64,000 nt of DNA, taken from NCBI GenBank assembly GCA_034670405.1, contig JAXDDX010000145.1:877001-941000 (forward strand), given 5' to 3'. Made by a program: the position numbers and the translations under genes. The stretch is from Hoplostethus atlanticus. Taxonomy: Eukaryota; Chordata; Actinopteri; Trachichthyiformes; Trachichthyidae. This document shows positions 38,016-56,910 of the stretch, in pieces. Below the pieces are notes generated by a model that saw only the letters and a list, made by a program, of their open reading frames with translations, did not search any database and was not told the origin of the DNA. Within the stretch, counting starts at the first letter, position 1, and every line of letters begins with the position of its first letter.

Positions 38016-38451
38016 CGGTGGACAGGGCTATGCTCTCTGGCTGTGCATGACTCCTCCCTGTGGCAACGTAGCTGGTATCCAGGTTCGCGTGGTGTTTCTC
38101 TGGGCATGGTCTTAACTCCATTGTAGGGCGTAGATGAGGTAAGGTCATTCTTTACATACAAATGTTTAACACGCAGCATAGGGTAGACTGTCATAACGTT
38201 GCTCTTTTGCTTTAGGTCCTTCTGCGTGACAATCTACCCCCTGCAAACCTCCCCTAACAGACCCTACTGCTGCTTTGTTTAGGTTATTGTTTTCTCTTTC
38301 TTTTGTGTTGAGGGTGGTTATAGGTTGGGTACTGTACTCCCACACCAGTGAAATGTATGTTTTGAAGTGTTTGTTTCGAGGCCTAGCTGTGCGCACCAGC
38401 CTGCTTAGGAGGGTACTGGTGGTGGTGGTGGTTGGCCTTCCCTCACCTTCA

Positions 38452-38597
<146 letters not shown>

Positions 38598-38697
38598 AAA
38601 TTCAATAAGAGGAAAGAATGGCTTGTCTTTCCGTCAGACTGATACTTGAGTCAGTCTTACAATACTTTATTGATACTGTAATCCAGCAGGTCAACTG

Positions 38698-39275
38698 ATG
38701 AAGAATCTTCTCTGCCTCTTCTTCCTCATCCTCGCAATATATGGTCAGGAAGGATCTCCCACACACACACCTGGTACCGGTCTGTCTCTCTCTCAGGATG
38801 CTACGATGTGCTGCAGACTGGTGTTTTAACAAGCCTGACCCAGACTGTTATGAGCTACACTCAGCCTCCTATGGTGAAACCTGTCTGTTACAGCATTTGA
38901 GTCATATTGTTTTAACTTCCTCTTTATTTTTCCTCTTGCTTCATCCCTTACAGTTATTATTTCAATAAAACGTTTAAATATCTGTTTTTACAGACTCAGA
39001 CTTTTGCTGTGGATCATGCTGCTTTGGAAGTCGAGGTCAAAACTGACGTTAGTAGAAAACGGGTTTCTGAGGTGAGAGACATTGTGTCCACACTAGACTA
39101 GACCAGCGTTTGTGTTTCCTCAACTGAGAAATCACCCAAATCCCTCTTTCTCCTGCCACAGGTTGCTGATATGGCTGGATTTGAGCATTTCGATTGTGAT
39201 TTATCCAACGTCCGAGCTGCCATGAGATCCACCTCAACTCTCCTCAGCAAGAGTGGAAGCACTGGAGGCCTGTAA
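38698..39275 (+). CDS. Candidate small secreted protein, unrecognised
   Basis: Not recognised. The ATG at 38698 opens a good signal peptide (MKNLLCLFFLILAIYG). With GT-AG splicing, exons 38698-38743, 38797-38873, 38994-39035 and 39162-39275 stay in phase and give 92 residues ending in KSGSTGGL, followed by AATAAA near 39650. A different reading of exons 2-3 is cysteine-rich (CAADWCFNKPDPDC..., then DSDFCCGSCCFG before a stop). Its FCCGSC recalls the Shisa motif FCCGTC, which suggests a decayed third shisa copy, but the signal-peptide exon does not join it in phase. Weak points: the first intron would be only 53 bases, and neither product resembles a family I know. The TATA box and donor upstream fit a real transcript. 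Confidence 0.3.
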
Positions 39276-39766
39276 CGGCAAGGTAGTGATGTCACACACA
39301 CACTGAAGCCTGGCCTTCTGCTGTCTCTAGCTTCAGAAGGATCTGTCAGCAGTGGCCCAGATGACCCCCCCTGACCGCCTTTAGACATCCATCCAGACTG
39401 GCACAGGTGAGCAGACACACATATTCTTCTTTGTCTGCATGCTGTATGTGCTAGTTCAGAGATAAATACATTCAGTTACTACATTCATCAGTGTATAGAT
39501 ATCCCCAATTCTTTTTCCTTCTCTCTCTTGCGCTCTCAGAATTTAAAGATGGTGTATGATTTTGTGGTCTATTTTCTATTTCATTTCAGGGTCGATGGAA
39601 AGATCCCCTCTCACATAGGCACACCCTGCACCACCAAGCACCTGTTTATGCATTATAATAAAATCTAAAAATAAACAATTGTGTCAGTGGGGAAAAATAA
39701 TATGGGTAAGGCAGTTTTGGAAACAAATCCAGTTAACCATACCAGATGCAGGGTCACTTAAGCTGT

Positions 39767-44500
<4,734 letters not shown>

Positions 44501-44645
44501 TGAGTGTTGATGTCAGCTGAGAGGCGGGGGTGGAGAGACTGAAAGAGAGGGGAGGGGGAGGAGAGCGGGCTATTCAAGGCACTTGTCCTCTGTCTCCCTC
44601 AGTCACACAGAGCAAAGCAGGGGGAGCACAGAGGAGGGGGGGCGA

Positions 44646-44659
44646 GGCACACATGCATC

Positions 44660-44692
<33 letters not shown>
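44646..44692. repeat. (CA)n microsatellite upstream of itga7
   Basis: A CA run in the presumed 5' UTR or promoter of itga7, followed at about 44770-44790 by a GA run. Confidence 0.9.
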
Positions 44693-44694
<2 letters not shown>

Positions 44695-44961
44695 GCCAAC
44701 ACACGGCCACATTTTCTCAGACTGCTCCACAGACTGACAGCAGCAAGCGGAGTTGAGAGCCAGCGCGCGCGCGAGAGAGAGAGAGAGAGATTGGAAACAA
44801 GGGAGGCATCCACACTGGCCGGAGTGGAGAGGAGAATTACACAGCACTTACCCTTTTCTCTTTCAGCTCTCTATCAAAGCTTCTGGGGGCCCACAAAAGG
44901 AATAAACCTCGCTCTACTCTTGAACTGAACTTGCTCTGCTACGGGACCCCCGCGCTCTGCT

Positions 44962-47900
44962 ATGGCAGCCCCCGTGGGCCTCGGGAACTTCGCCGCCTGC
45001 CTCTCACCTCGTTCCCACCGTTGGCGCGTCTCTCTCTGGGCTGCGTTGACCCTCGCGAGCCTGGCCTGCGGGTTCAACCTGGATACCACTCACACGCTGC
45101 ATAAGTTGGGAGAGCGTGGCACCTTTTTTGGTTTCTCTCTCGCGCTCCACCAACAGCTTACCCCCGAGCCTCAGAGCTGGTGAGTGGATTCGTGCACAGC
45201 AGTCCTGTATGTCCCGTGTGTGTGTGTGTGTGTGTGTGTGTGCTCTTAAGTTCAAACACGTGTGATAGCCTATGTTTAAGTGCACCTGCTCCCTCACTAT
45301 TAATTATCGTTTTGTGTGGTTACTACCGGCAGCATTTACCCATTAAAATGATTCTCCAGCACTGAACTGGGTGCAGTGGGTTTCATCACGTTTACGTGCC
45401 GCATTGTATAGCGAGTGCGGTCTGAGCTCAGTTAATAGACGGTGATTTACAGTAAGCGGAGATGCCGGGAGTGGGTGAGACTCTCGGTCTGCTGAATCAG
45501 CAGGCAGGCCGCTACATCTGAGGAGGGCGAAAGAAGAGGGATTTAACAGTGATTCTGCTGGAGCGCGGGCCGGGTCAGGGCCCGATGCGGTGATGAGAGT
45601 GCACATTATGAAGGGAGCGAGGATACTAAAAGTGTGTTGGTGTGTGTTATCGTGCAGGCCTGCGTGTATGCGAGTGAGTTTGTTTTTTTGAGAGTTGTGC
45701 ATATGTGTGTATGAGTGTTTGGGTATTGTGTATGTTGCCAACAGCTGGTGTCTTTCTGTGTGCCTGGAACAGTCATGAGCCCAGACCCCCATCCTCCAGA
45801 GAGCATGAACAACATGCCTGGTTGCAAATCTTTGGAACTGTAAGAAGTATAGACACATTGTGATTAATATTGAATGACAGGAAATTGTTTGCATTTTTTG
45901 TTGTTTATTAAGAAATGCAGATATTTCATCTGAGGTGCCAGTATGGACTGTTTTGTTCACTGTCTGTTTAAAGACACTGTGAATGCACTGCAGGGATTTC
46001 CAAACAGTTCCTCTTAAGGGTGCAGCAACAGTGGGAACTGAAACGGGCACATAAATATGATTCACAGATCTATAACACAAATATGTCCTCTCCTCCACTG
46101 GAAAATAAGAGACTCAGACATTAGTTTACTACAGTTTCCCTGTTAAGGAGCTCCATATTTAGCTGCTGGCTCCTCAGTTTACCCAGGCTGGAGTCATCCT
46201 GTCGCCTGGTAAGACCGGGGGGAATGACATCAGACGGGACAGTCAGTGGGTAAGCCTGTCACCCCTCCGAAACCTCTTACCTACTTACTGTCCAATAGCA
46301 TTCCTGGAACTTATTTTAACCACTAAGTGACTATGAGCTTACAGTATTGTATAGCCCACCGCCGGGGCCCATTTAGCAACTCACTAAAGGGCATATTCCT
46401 CTCCTGATGCCTGTTGCCCTTCTTGTTTAGATGGTTGCTGTGAAAAGTCGGGAATCCGGGTTAAGTCACAGCAGTCACAGATTCATAGCATACATGCATT
46501 AGTGGATTCATCCACCAGGAGACAATCGATAAAATAGGTCTGACCTGACGCACTGATGCATCTGCTGGAAGAGTGTGTAATGCTCTTGCCAGTACGCTGC
46601 CAGTGTGACGATCATCTTGATGATTTAATCACTATGTTAGACTGAGGATCTCACTACATTTTGGAGGTGATCTCACTGCAGTTTGTGTGATTCATACATT
46701 TTCATCAAAACGTGTTGATTGTACACTCACTCCCTGCATTATTGCAACTCTGATCTGGGAGTTTGGTTTCATGTTGTCCTCGTGATGACTCCACTCATAA
46801 AGGGTCATAGAAGTAAATTTGCCTGAAACGTATTGTAATGGGATGCTATTGACTCACTTTCTCTTTGTACCGATAAGGTTTGGGTTACTGGAGCCTTTGG
46901 CCATATTTTGTTGCACTTATTGTGTCTTACGCCACCCGATTCAACAGTGAATATGATATTGCTTGCTTTGATGCTCTGTCCCGCGCTTACTCATAACGGT
47001 GTCATGCGCTCCATAATGTTACAGTGCTAATAGAGATGGGTTTAGTCATGCTGTAGTCCTTTTTAGAGCGCTACCGTCTCTGTTTTCCAAAGGAACGATG
47101 ATTCAGATTGCAGTGGGCATGCTTGTGGAGATATGAATGCCTTCCTGCTCAGTCTTATCATCATGGCTGCCCCAACCCCTCCGCCCGCCGCGACTCCTTT
47201 TCACTATGGAAGCGAAGGTCACGGCACAAGTCTGCTCTCCAGCCCACTCCTCTCCTCTTCAGCTAGCTCACTTAGCGCCACTAGCTCATGTTGACTGACA
47301 TGCCGTAAGCAGATCCTGGCTAGAGGAAAGGGCTGGGAGGAAGTGCAAGTATGCCACATGGGAAGAGGGATAGGAGCCAAGATCTGGCAACCCAGACTTG
47401 TGTGAAAGGCAGGTTTCTATATTGTCTCGGTTGTCATTGCCATAAAGCAAGAAAAAAAACAACGTCTGGACTAGGTGACTATTTCCTCTACTGCTATGAA
47501 GGCGAGGGGGTATTTGAGTCTCCTGGTGTTATGTGTGGCTCTGCTATTTATACTGCTATGAGAAGCGTTTCCGCTAATAGCCCACCGCCCCGATGGAGAA
47601 AGGAAGCCCCCTTGTGCTTAACCCCTCTACTGTCAATCTCCCCTGGCTACAACTACTGGATATTTTACGATGTGGTAACCGTCTACCAAACAACACATAG
47701 CAGCAAAACATACCTGAGTCCAGCAGATGGACAGAATCCAACCCTGTCGGTAAAGAAGACGTTGCAGTGCAGATGCAGGGGTAAATGCTGCATGAGTGCA
47801 TGATGGGGACTCATACAGTGTCTAGCTCTGCACAGCATTATCACACACCCTGCACAACCTTACTGCCTCAAACACTTTGTAACCATGCTGACTGCCTGTA

Positions 47901-50675
47901 TCCACTATGCAGGCTGTACTGTAAACTCATAATGTCTTCCGTTGTCATACTCTCAGCAGCATATATATATAATGTTTAGTTTGTAAATTCTACCCAACAT
48001 ACCCACGTCTCCAGCTTCAGAGTTACATGTCATATGCTTACGTTGGTCTCTGTCACATGATTTCATATCAGGCTCTTTTGTCCAAACGGAGGCAACGTTT
48101 TAGAGTGCTTGGACTATAGGGTGGGGGGAAGCCATCGCTCCTTTGTCTGATGCGGGTCACAAATCATCTATTAACACTTTTCGCTGAAGGATCTCTATCT
48201 GGCCTCGGGAGACATTTATTGTACCTCTCTATTCTGCACCGCTGATTTATAGTCCCTCTTCTCCGTTAGATTTATTAAAGATCCATGGCAATAATTTCCA
48301 TGTGCACATGGTGATATTTCTAAAAATGAACACTTTTTTTTAGATACCCACACGACAGGTGCTTTGACAACATTGTTAGACTGTTATTTGTCAGACCGTC
48401 AAGGGAAAGTAGAGAGTCTCGGGTTGCCGCCAGGTTCACGTTTACAACCGACGGATCAGCTTCGGTTCCATTCTCCCGTCTCACCGCCGGCGGACCCGCA
48501 GGTACATTAACCTCAGACGTCTAGTCCGGCGTTGGGTTTCGCCGGCTGACTTGAGATTCTCAAACAGTGCTCTCTGGAGCTGAACAAATCCCCTCATCGA
48601 ACGAGAGGCCTGATTAACACAGCTCTAAAAGCCAGGAGTGACGCAAAGTGTGGCGGTGCTTTTTCAGACAACATCCAGTAGCTTTCAGAAATGGAGGTAA
48701 TATTATTTTTCATTTATCTTCTCGTGAATGACGTACATTCTTGCAGTTAAATTGTGAAAAACAGGACATTTTTTTTTGCTTTTTAGAGTGCAGAAAAACA
48801 TCCCACCTTACAGTGCACAACGCGTTTCTAAACGTGTGTTGAATGAGGCGCGGCATAACTCCTTCGCACATTGGAAACACAATGAAAAGGATTTCTGGGG
48901 GCTCGTTTGCATTACAACAGCCAGATAAAGGCAGCTTTCTGAACACCGGCTTAAGAGTTGACAATGAACCTTCCCCTTTTTCCCTCCCTAATTCAATTCA
49001 TTATGTTTCTCTTGCTCGCTCCCTTTTTTCGTCCGTCCCACAGTTAAGTCTTGTTCCTGAATCTCCCAGGGGCCATTCATGTGAAAGCCTCGTAAATGTA
49101 GGGGGCTCACCCTGTTGCAGCGCTTATTTATATATGGGAGATCAGAAAGAGCAAAAGGGGGTAGGGGGGCATGTGCTTTACAGTGTGTGACACCTACACA
49201 CACACACATTGGAATCGCAAGAGTGTGGAGAATAGTATGGCATCGCACACACATACACCTATACACACACACACACACACACACACACATTTAGACAAAC
49301 ACACATGCACACACACAGATTCCACTGCTCTTTACCGCCTCCCTCTTACTCTCTGTCTATTTAGCATTCTCTCCCACAGCCCCTCCACTGGCCTGCCATG
49401 GGCCTTGATAAAAGCTCGGTGGGAAGCTGCCCTGCCTGGCAGAGAGCTTTCAGGAATATTGCTCTGCGGACCACGTGCTCACTGGGGGGCTGGGGGGTGG
49501 GGGGGGACTGGGGACGGGGCCGATCTGCAGAGTCAGGAGGAAACCACACAGCCAAAGATGTGATAGAAGTGCAGAAAGTGTAAGGAGGCGTAGGAGCTGA
49601 TTCCGCACCTGCACAGTTGAGATAGATGAGGCGCCGAGGTGGTCCAACGCTCTGTTATGACTACTTATGGAGGCTTGTTGTATTGTCGTTGGTGTCATAA
49701 TTGCTTGGTTCCCTGCCAAGCTCAGCTGGGGAAGCATTAGCTCTAGTTGACTCATGCATTTGACTGTGAATGAGGTATGGGCTCTGTGTGGGGGTGGAGG
49801 GAGTGGGGGGGGGGGGCGGGAGCTGCAGAGATGAATAAATCATGACAGTCCTCCCCTTCGATTATATATGTATATGTGTGTGTGCGCGCGTGTGTGTGTG
49901 TGTGTGCATCTGGGCGCACTTGGGTGTATTCAGATAAAGACGCAGTTTAATCAATTGCCTGGTGGCAGCTGTACTGGGAACTGAGATCAGAGAGATGCCG
50001 CGAATAGCAGGAACAGGAAATTACAAGGGATGCGGAGGCTTTTTGTATTTATAAGAAACAATTTGCTCATTGATTTAGTAGAAAGGCCTACTGATGATTG
50101 TTTTTCTTTAAACGGATGCCCATGGTTTATTACAAGCCCACTAATACAAAAATAAAAAGTCTTATTTTTCCCAAAAGGCCTACAGATCCTAGCATGTCTC
50201 ATCGTTCTCATCGTCGGTTACGCCCGACTGCTTCCCAGGGGCTCAGGTGGAGTTAACTGATGGTGGACGGACCCGTACACCCCCTAGATGGTGCTCAGGA
50301 TCGGTCTCAGCCTGACATAATCAGATTAGTGCAGGTTTCAACTGTAAATAAACGGCCGACATCTCTGCTGTTTCGCGAACACAACGTTTTTTCACTTGAA
50401 AGAACAAAAAGATGCAAAGAGTGAAAAAGTACAGTATAATAAATCTGTTTATAATGTCAATCTGTGTATATGGCTGTTTTTCTGCTACATTCCTGTGTAG
50501 TTGAGGTTTTTTTTTGGGAGATACCAGGTTTTTCTGCAGTGAGGGCCTCCTGGGAAAGGCCTGGTCACTGATGTGGAGAGAAAGCCTCAGGGGCCAATAT
50601 GATTAGAATGGTAAAGAAGCAGTCAGCAGCTCCCCGCTTCAATCTTTATTCTGCAATTAGGTGGGTTATTACTAG

Positions 50676-50723
<48 letters not shown>

Positions 50724-50951
50724 TTATTGTTGTATTTGTGTGTGGACAGGATACAGATAGAGCAATTACGTTTGGTACAGCCATGCGTGCCAAACTTTCC
50801 CCAAGGAAAAGGGGCATAGTGCTTCTATTCAGATGCATTGCTGTCTGGCTTTTAAAGTGCACAACAGATGCGGATGACTTTAATGAACAACAGGGAAAAG
50901 AGTGTACAATATGCAAGAAAAGTGAGAGGGAGAGCGAAAACAGACACGGAT

Positions 50952-51010
<59 letters not shown>

Positions 51011-52427
51011 GGTGGGGAAGAAAGGAGGAGAAAGAGAGAGAATCAGAGGGGCCTTAGGGGTCGTCTTCTCTTTACACGTTGGACCTGAGGGCCAATCATT
51101 ACGTCATCTATGTCTGGAAATGGCCCTTCGCTTATTGATCAGCAGCAAGGCAGGTGGTGAGCTTAGGGGTTGTTAAAGATGCATGTGCTGCGGGGATGGG
51201 ATTACCATTGTCTTCTATTACACAGAGGGGGAGCAAAATATGTCTTTTGGTCTGTTCCAAGTTCCAAGAGTCTTTGCTTTTAATTTCATACAGAAGTGAC
51301 CTCACGCTGTCCAAAAAATTGAGTCACATGTGTGGGCTGTGAACCATCCAAGGGTTTTTTTATTCTCCATAGAGTGGCAGCTGTTTCTGTCTCTCTCTCT
51401 CTCTCTCTGCCCCTCTGTGTGAGTTGTCCGAGAGGGCATTCCAGTGGAGATGCTGGAATAAAGGCGGCTTGATGATTCACGGCCCGGTCATCTCTCGTTC
51501 TCAGCTGTCGCTCTCTCGTCAGTAAAACTCGGGAGAGAAAAACAGGTCAGGTGTGAGGTGGCATCTTCTGGAACCCTGTCAGCAGCAGAGCCCCTTTAGC
51601 CCCGTTTTATAGAGCATGGAGGTTGGAACAGGCTGGTGCAGGGAGTGTGTTGACCCATGGTTTACACAGTTGTTGTACAGCCGTGTGTGTGTGTGTGTGT
51701 GTGTGCGTGCGTTCCTTTGTTAATCTTGTTCATGTCTGCATGCCTGCATACATTTTTGCGTATGTGTGTGTGTGCGTCCGGATCAGAGGTCACACAGTCT
51801 TCAGTCCTCAGGATAACAACAGCAGGCCTAAAGACCGCTGGCCCCCATGCTGATCCTTTTAGAGCCACTGTCTACTGAGCAGCGGCAGCACATTACTCTT
51901 GACAGATGTTGTACGACGTGAGAAAATGGATTTGGAGGGCTCATAAAACAATAAATTAAATGGCCCACGAAACAAGAGAGAGTGGTTTCATAAATTGGAA
52001 ACGGTGATTTCACATTTCACAAACTTGAATTGCCTCAAACCGCTCCGTAAAAGAAGAGTTAAGAGAGTTTATTCAGCTACTATTTAGCCCACGCCTGGAA
52101 CATAGCAAAGAAGGGATGGGTTTGAGGGAAAAAAAGAAGAACACAGTGCTTTTGTTTCGCTTTGCCCTTCTAGTGGAGCTGCACGCTAATGTTGTCCCCT
52201 CAGGCTGGATGATGTGGAGTCACTGTTGTTGTGATATAAAGGCAGCTTCTGCGGCTGCCTCTCTTTCCTCTGAAGTGCTTTTTCACTCTCTTCTCTCGCT
52301 CTCTCCATTTTCCTCTCTCAAGGTTCTTCTGTGTTTTAATCTGATTGTCATGATTTGATTTTACATTGTGGGTAACTCCGGTCTTTCTAAACAAAAACCG
52401 TGACTTGAAATCGTCTAGGAATGACAG

Positions 52428-52462
<35 letters not shown>

Positions 52463-53339
52463 ATGTATGTATATCACTGTTGTCAGAGGAAAAACTTGTA
52501 TCTCCAAAAATGTCAAAAAGAAAAACAGTCTTTTTCCCCCCCCAGCTTGGCGACCATGCATTTTTGAGATCATCTAACTGGTTTTGAACAGATTCAACCC
52601 TTGTAGAATTGTTTCAACCCACCGAGGAGCGTCTAATCTTTGAAGTTGAAACGCGAAAATGACCAAAATTCGAGTTGCGAGGTTCTCAGCGACCTGATGT
52701 TTGTCCCGTACAAACTAGGGTGATAAACCAATTAGGCCTCACATGGCCCATAAGGCATTTGCAAAGAGGTAACCTTAGGTACCAGGAGGAAGTGACTAGC
52801 GCCTGGAGCAGCTGGCTGGGGAATGGCTCCTCAGTAACCACTACGCCGGGTGATTGGCGCACCTTCGACACGAGAGGGAGCAACCAATCAGTGACATCGG
52901 TTGAGACGAAAACCCGACACACTCTCATTTCTCACTCTACAGTTGATACATGGACACGATGGCATTGTTGTCTAGTCCTTTCCCTCACTGGTGCACGGTA
53001 GTGACCAGGGGTGTGACTCCTGAGAGTGGGGGGAGGAGTGAAGGATGCTTGGATTGTGTGCATGGGGGGGGGGGGGTTTAGATGGGGGAGGGGAGGACAG
53101 GATCCTGGAGAGAATGAGTGTCAGGGTCACTGCACACACTCTCCTCAATGAACACACTGGGATGAGGGTAGTGGTAAAGAGAGTAATGAGGGGTGTGTGT
53201 GTGTGTGTGTGTGTTGTGTGTGGGGGATGATTTGACAGCGGAGGAGGATGTTATGTTTCAATAAAGCAGAAGACCTAATAACCAACTCTTTTACAGCCTT
53301 CATCAGTGTTACATGACACATAAACACACAGTCACGTAA

Positions 53340-53381
<42 letters not shown>

Positions 53382-53513
53382 ATCCCTTCTCACGCCGGTG
53401 CTGGCTCTGTGGTGTCTGGGTTCATGCGGGCATTCCGACCGACTCGTCACCTTCACACTCAACACTCAGATATCTCCTCCAGGCTGGGACTGGGGGAGAT
53501 AACACACACACAC

Positions 53514-53550
<37 letters not shown>

Positions 53551-56500
53551 GACACACACACTGCTCTCACTCCATGTCAAATGTGGGCTGAAAGATGAGC
53601 TTGGAAACGGAGATCGCTCAGGCGTGGAAGACGTTACCATGTCTGACTCAGTCCTGAACAATGAAGTGAGCAAAGAACTGGGCAGACGGGGCAAAGAAAT
53701 GATATCATTGTTTGTCCGTGACATTTTATCTGTGTCAAATGTTGGATTTAAGGGCCAGCGCCTGGCTGCTTTTATCCAAATCTTGCTCTCTTGCTAACTC
53801 AAACAGATCTCTGCGGTTTAGCTGAAATAACGGGAACATATACACAAATCTGCCCATTATATTTTGGTTTCATCCCTGCAGATAAGATACCAGTGCCTCT
53901 CTCACTTGTTTAAATCTGACAAGCTTGTACGGCTGACTGAATGTTATGTCTTCAGCCACCAGCATAGATACCCCCCCCCCTCTCTTCAGCATACACCCCT
54001 AGCAGCATAACAGACCTCCCACTCTCACACCCCAACACCTGCCTGCCTATCTACCCACGTGTGGGAAAGGAAGGTATCACCTCAACTCCGTAACGTAAAC
54101 CAGAGACCCCTGGAATGCTAAGTGGAGTTGTTTCTATTAGCCAGATCCTTTTTGTTTAACATACGTTAGCATTAGCTCAACATCGTCTGGCGGGGGGGGT
54201 TAATAATAATGTGGACCACCGGTGATACGGCGCAGCCAGTTCATGTCAGATGTCGGGGTTTTTTGTTTTTTGGGCCGGGTGGCGGTTCTCGCTCATTTGT
54301 TAAGGTGAGGGGGGAAATCTGTCTTGAGGCGCGCTCGGCTGCACTTGAAGAGAAGTGCGATGCGTGGCAGGAAGGGGCAGGAAGGGGTGAGGGGGGGGAG
54401 TGGCTGTGGAGGTAGCAGCTGTCCCGACTGGCGGTCTGGGTGGTGTACAGGTTGTAGTTATTTCCTGTGTGTGGTGCGTGTCACTGTGTGGCGGTGTTTG
54501 TGGTTGAGGCCTTTGCAAAGGGTGGAAGGAAAAGGAATGGGATGAGGGGGAGTTTTCTTTTGAAAGTGGCTTAAAACACGGGCGGTGTTGGGATGTACAG
54601 CTGTCTGATCTACTGCGTCTCCCCTTTTCCCACCTTCTAACCCTCAAACCACCATTTTTCCGCGGTTACTTCTCCATAACCAATGAGTCATAGAAATCCT
54701 CGCAACGCTCCGCTAAGATAATAGATGAAAGCAACAGCTGCAGACAGGTTGCTCCAGTGTACACCCTTTCTTGGAAGTCGTTAACGTCCCCCTTTCAGTG
54801 CATGAATTCAGGAGCCTACTGGTCTAGCAGCATCGTATTTGTCAGTACAGTTGTATATTTGGAACATACAGATATGCGCTATCTAAACAGCTGGAAGTAC
54901 GACAGCATTGCATCATGCAGTACCTGTCTGCTGTAGTGTGGCGCTGATAGCTCTTAGGAGTCTGGTGTTCCTCAAACCTAGCAGAGGTTTGACCTGGATC
55001 CATTTTTGGTGGCGTTCTCACTCCAATTTTCGCTTGGCGTCCAAACACGTCCTCAAAGAAAGCACTGAGAAACATTGAAACACTGCACAAAATGTGAGTC
55101 AGTGCTGTGGAATCAAGAGAAGTGACACAACCAACCAACAGTCTCCATGACAACCCCGGCCTCCGCTGGTCTATCTGTCTGTTTTTCTCCGGCCCATCCA
55201 GTGCTATCAGCTTGCCGGACAATATTTATAGCCAAAATGCTTCCCAGCCGCAGAGAGAACTAATTTAGGTGCGTTGCAATGGAACAAGGGAGATACTAGG
55301 GGGCTGGTGGAGGGAAACTGGAACTTTTTACACAGGCACATTTGCTAGCAATGCGTCACAGATTCCTCGGCTAACTTTATTGTGACAGCTACACATGAGC
55401 AGCAGGTACATTGTAACAACTATGTTTTTTCTCTCTCCCCGCTTTCTTCTTTTCTTTCTCCTGTCTTTTCTCCTCTCAATCTGCCACCCCCCCCCCCCCC
55501 CCCGTGTCTTGCTCCCATGCCTATGCCATGGCTGACAGCGCTGGGTGGAATGCGGCTCAACGTTGGGTTTTTAAATAGCCTCCTAGCCTGGATCGGCCGT
55601 TCCTAATAAGGCAGAGAGCAGCGCCACCGCCCCCGAAATATCAGCAACCCGCCTCACCTCAGAATAAAACTTTTTTTCCTGAACCTTGACGCTAAAGATT
55701 GGAGGGAAAAGCTAATGTTGACAACAGGATGAGAGCGACAATGTCTTTAGTGCGACGTAGCTGCGTATTGAATCCATTTCAATTCCAAATGCAATGACAA
55801 CATGGTTTATTTTAGGTGGCCTCAGGGGGATTTGGATGCTTTGCCTGAGCCACAGTTGTGCGTACAGTAATGGTGACTGAGGGGGGGCCAAGGATATGGC
55901 GTTCAACATGCCAGTAGCCACACGCAGAATAACAGGAGAGCAGGTGATGTACTGTACAATGGCCGTGCCCAAAGCAACAGTATGTCGTGTGTAGTTGGCA
56001 TCTCATACTCGTGATGTCACTATACTTGATGTGCTGTAATCTCCTATGTCTTTCACCACACTGCAAGTATAGGGCTATATTGATTTCACCAGCTTAGTGC
56101 TATGTCACCACAGACCTGCCCTATAGCTAGGCTTTTTAAACATTTTCAGAATTCAGTTTCTTGTCTTTGGACCTGTGAAAAATAAGTTTTTGTCATGTCG
56201 TGCTCACCAGACGTAGCCCTGCTGCAACCTCAACATTTAGTCTTTGTGGCATTAGAATAAAGTGTTAATGATGTTCCTTTAGGATCCTGGTGGGGGCGCC
56301 ACAGGCTGCAGGGCAGGGCGCATTGCGGGGCAGTCGGCCGGGAGCCCTGTTCAAATGTCCAGTCACGCCAGAGGAGTACGACTGTGAAAGGGTGGATATC
56401 GATGGAGAAGGTGAGTCTGTAAACGACACAGATCTTATTCCAATCACTTTTCCATTTGTATAACAAACCGCTGTTTGCTTTACGGTAGTACAAATACAGA

Positions 56501-56877
56501 TTCCTTTACAAATTGGAAACCATTACGCAGTTATGTAATTACCACTTCCTTTTGTGTTTTCCCTCAGTGAGTCTGGACAGAGAGAGCAAAGACAACCAGT
56601 GGTTGGGAGTTACTGTGAAGAGCCAGGGGATTGGAGGGAAGGTGGTGGTAAGTAAAGACCATGTGCCGGTGGTAGAAGCGAGGTCTCCTGTCTGAAAATC
56701 AAGACTTCATTCATTTGCTGCTGACCCAACTTTTCATTGATACAGAAGACACATTTTCAGCTTTATTATAATAATAATAATAATGACAGCAATAATAATA
56801 ATAATAATAATAATTATTGCTGTCATATATTATATATACATATAATATATTAATTATTATTATTATTATAATATTAA

Positions 56878-56910
<33 letters not shown>

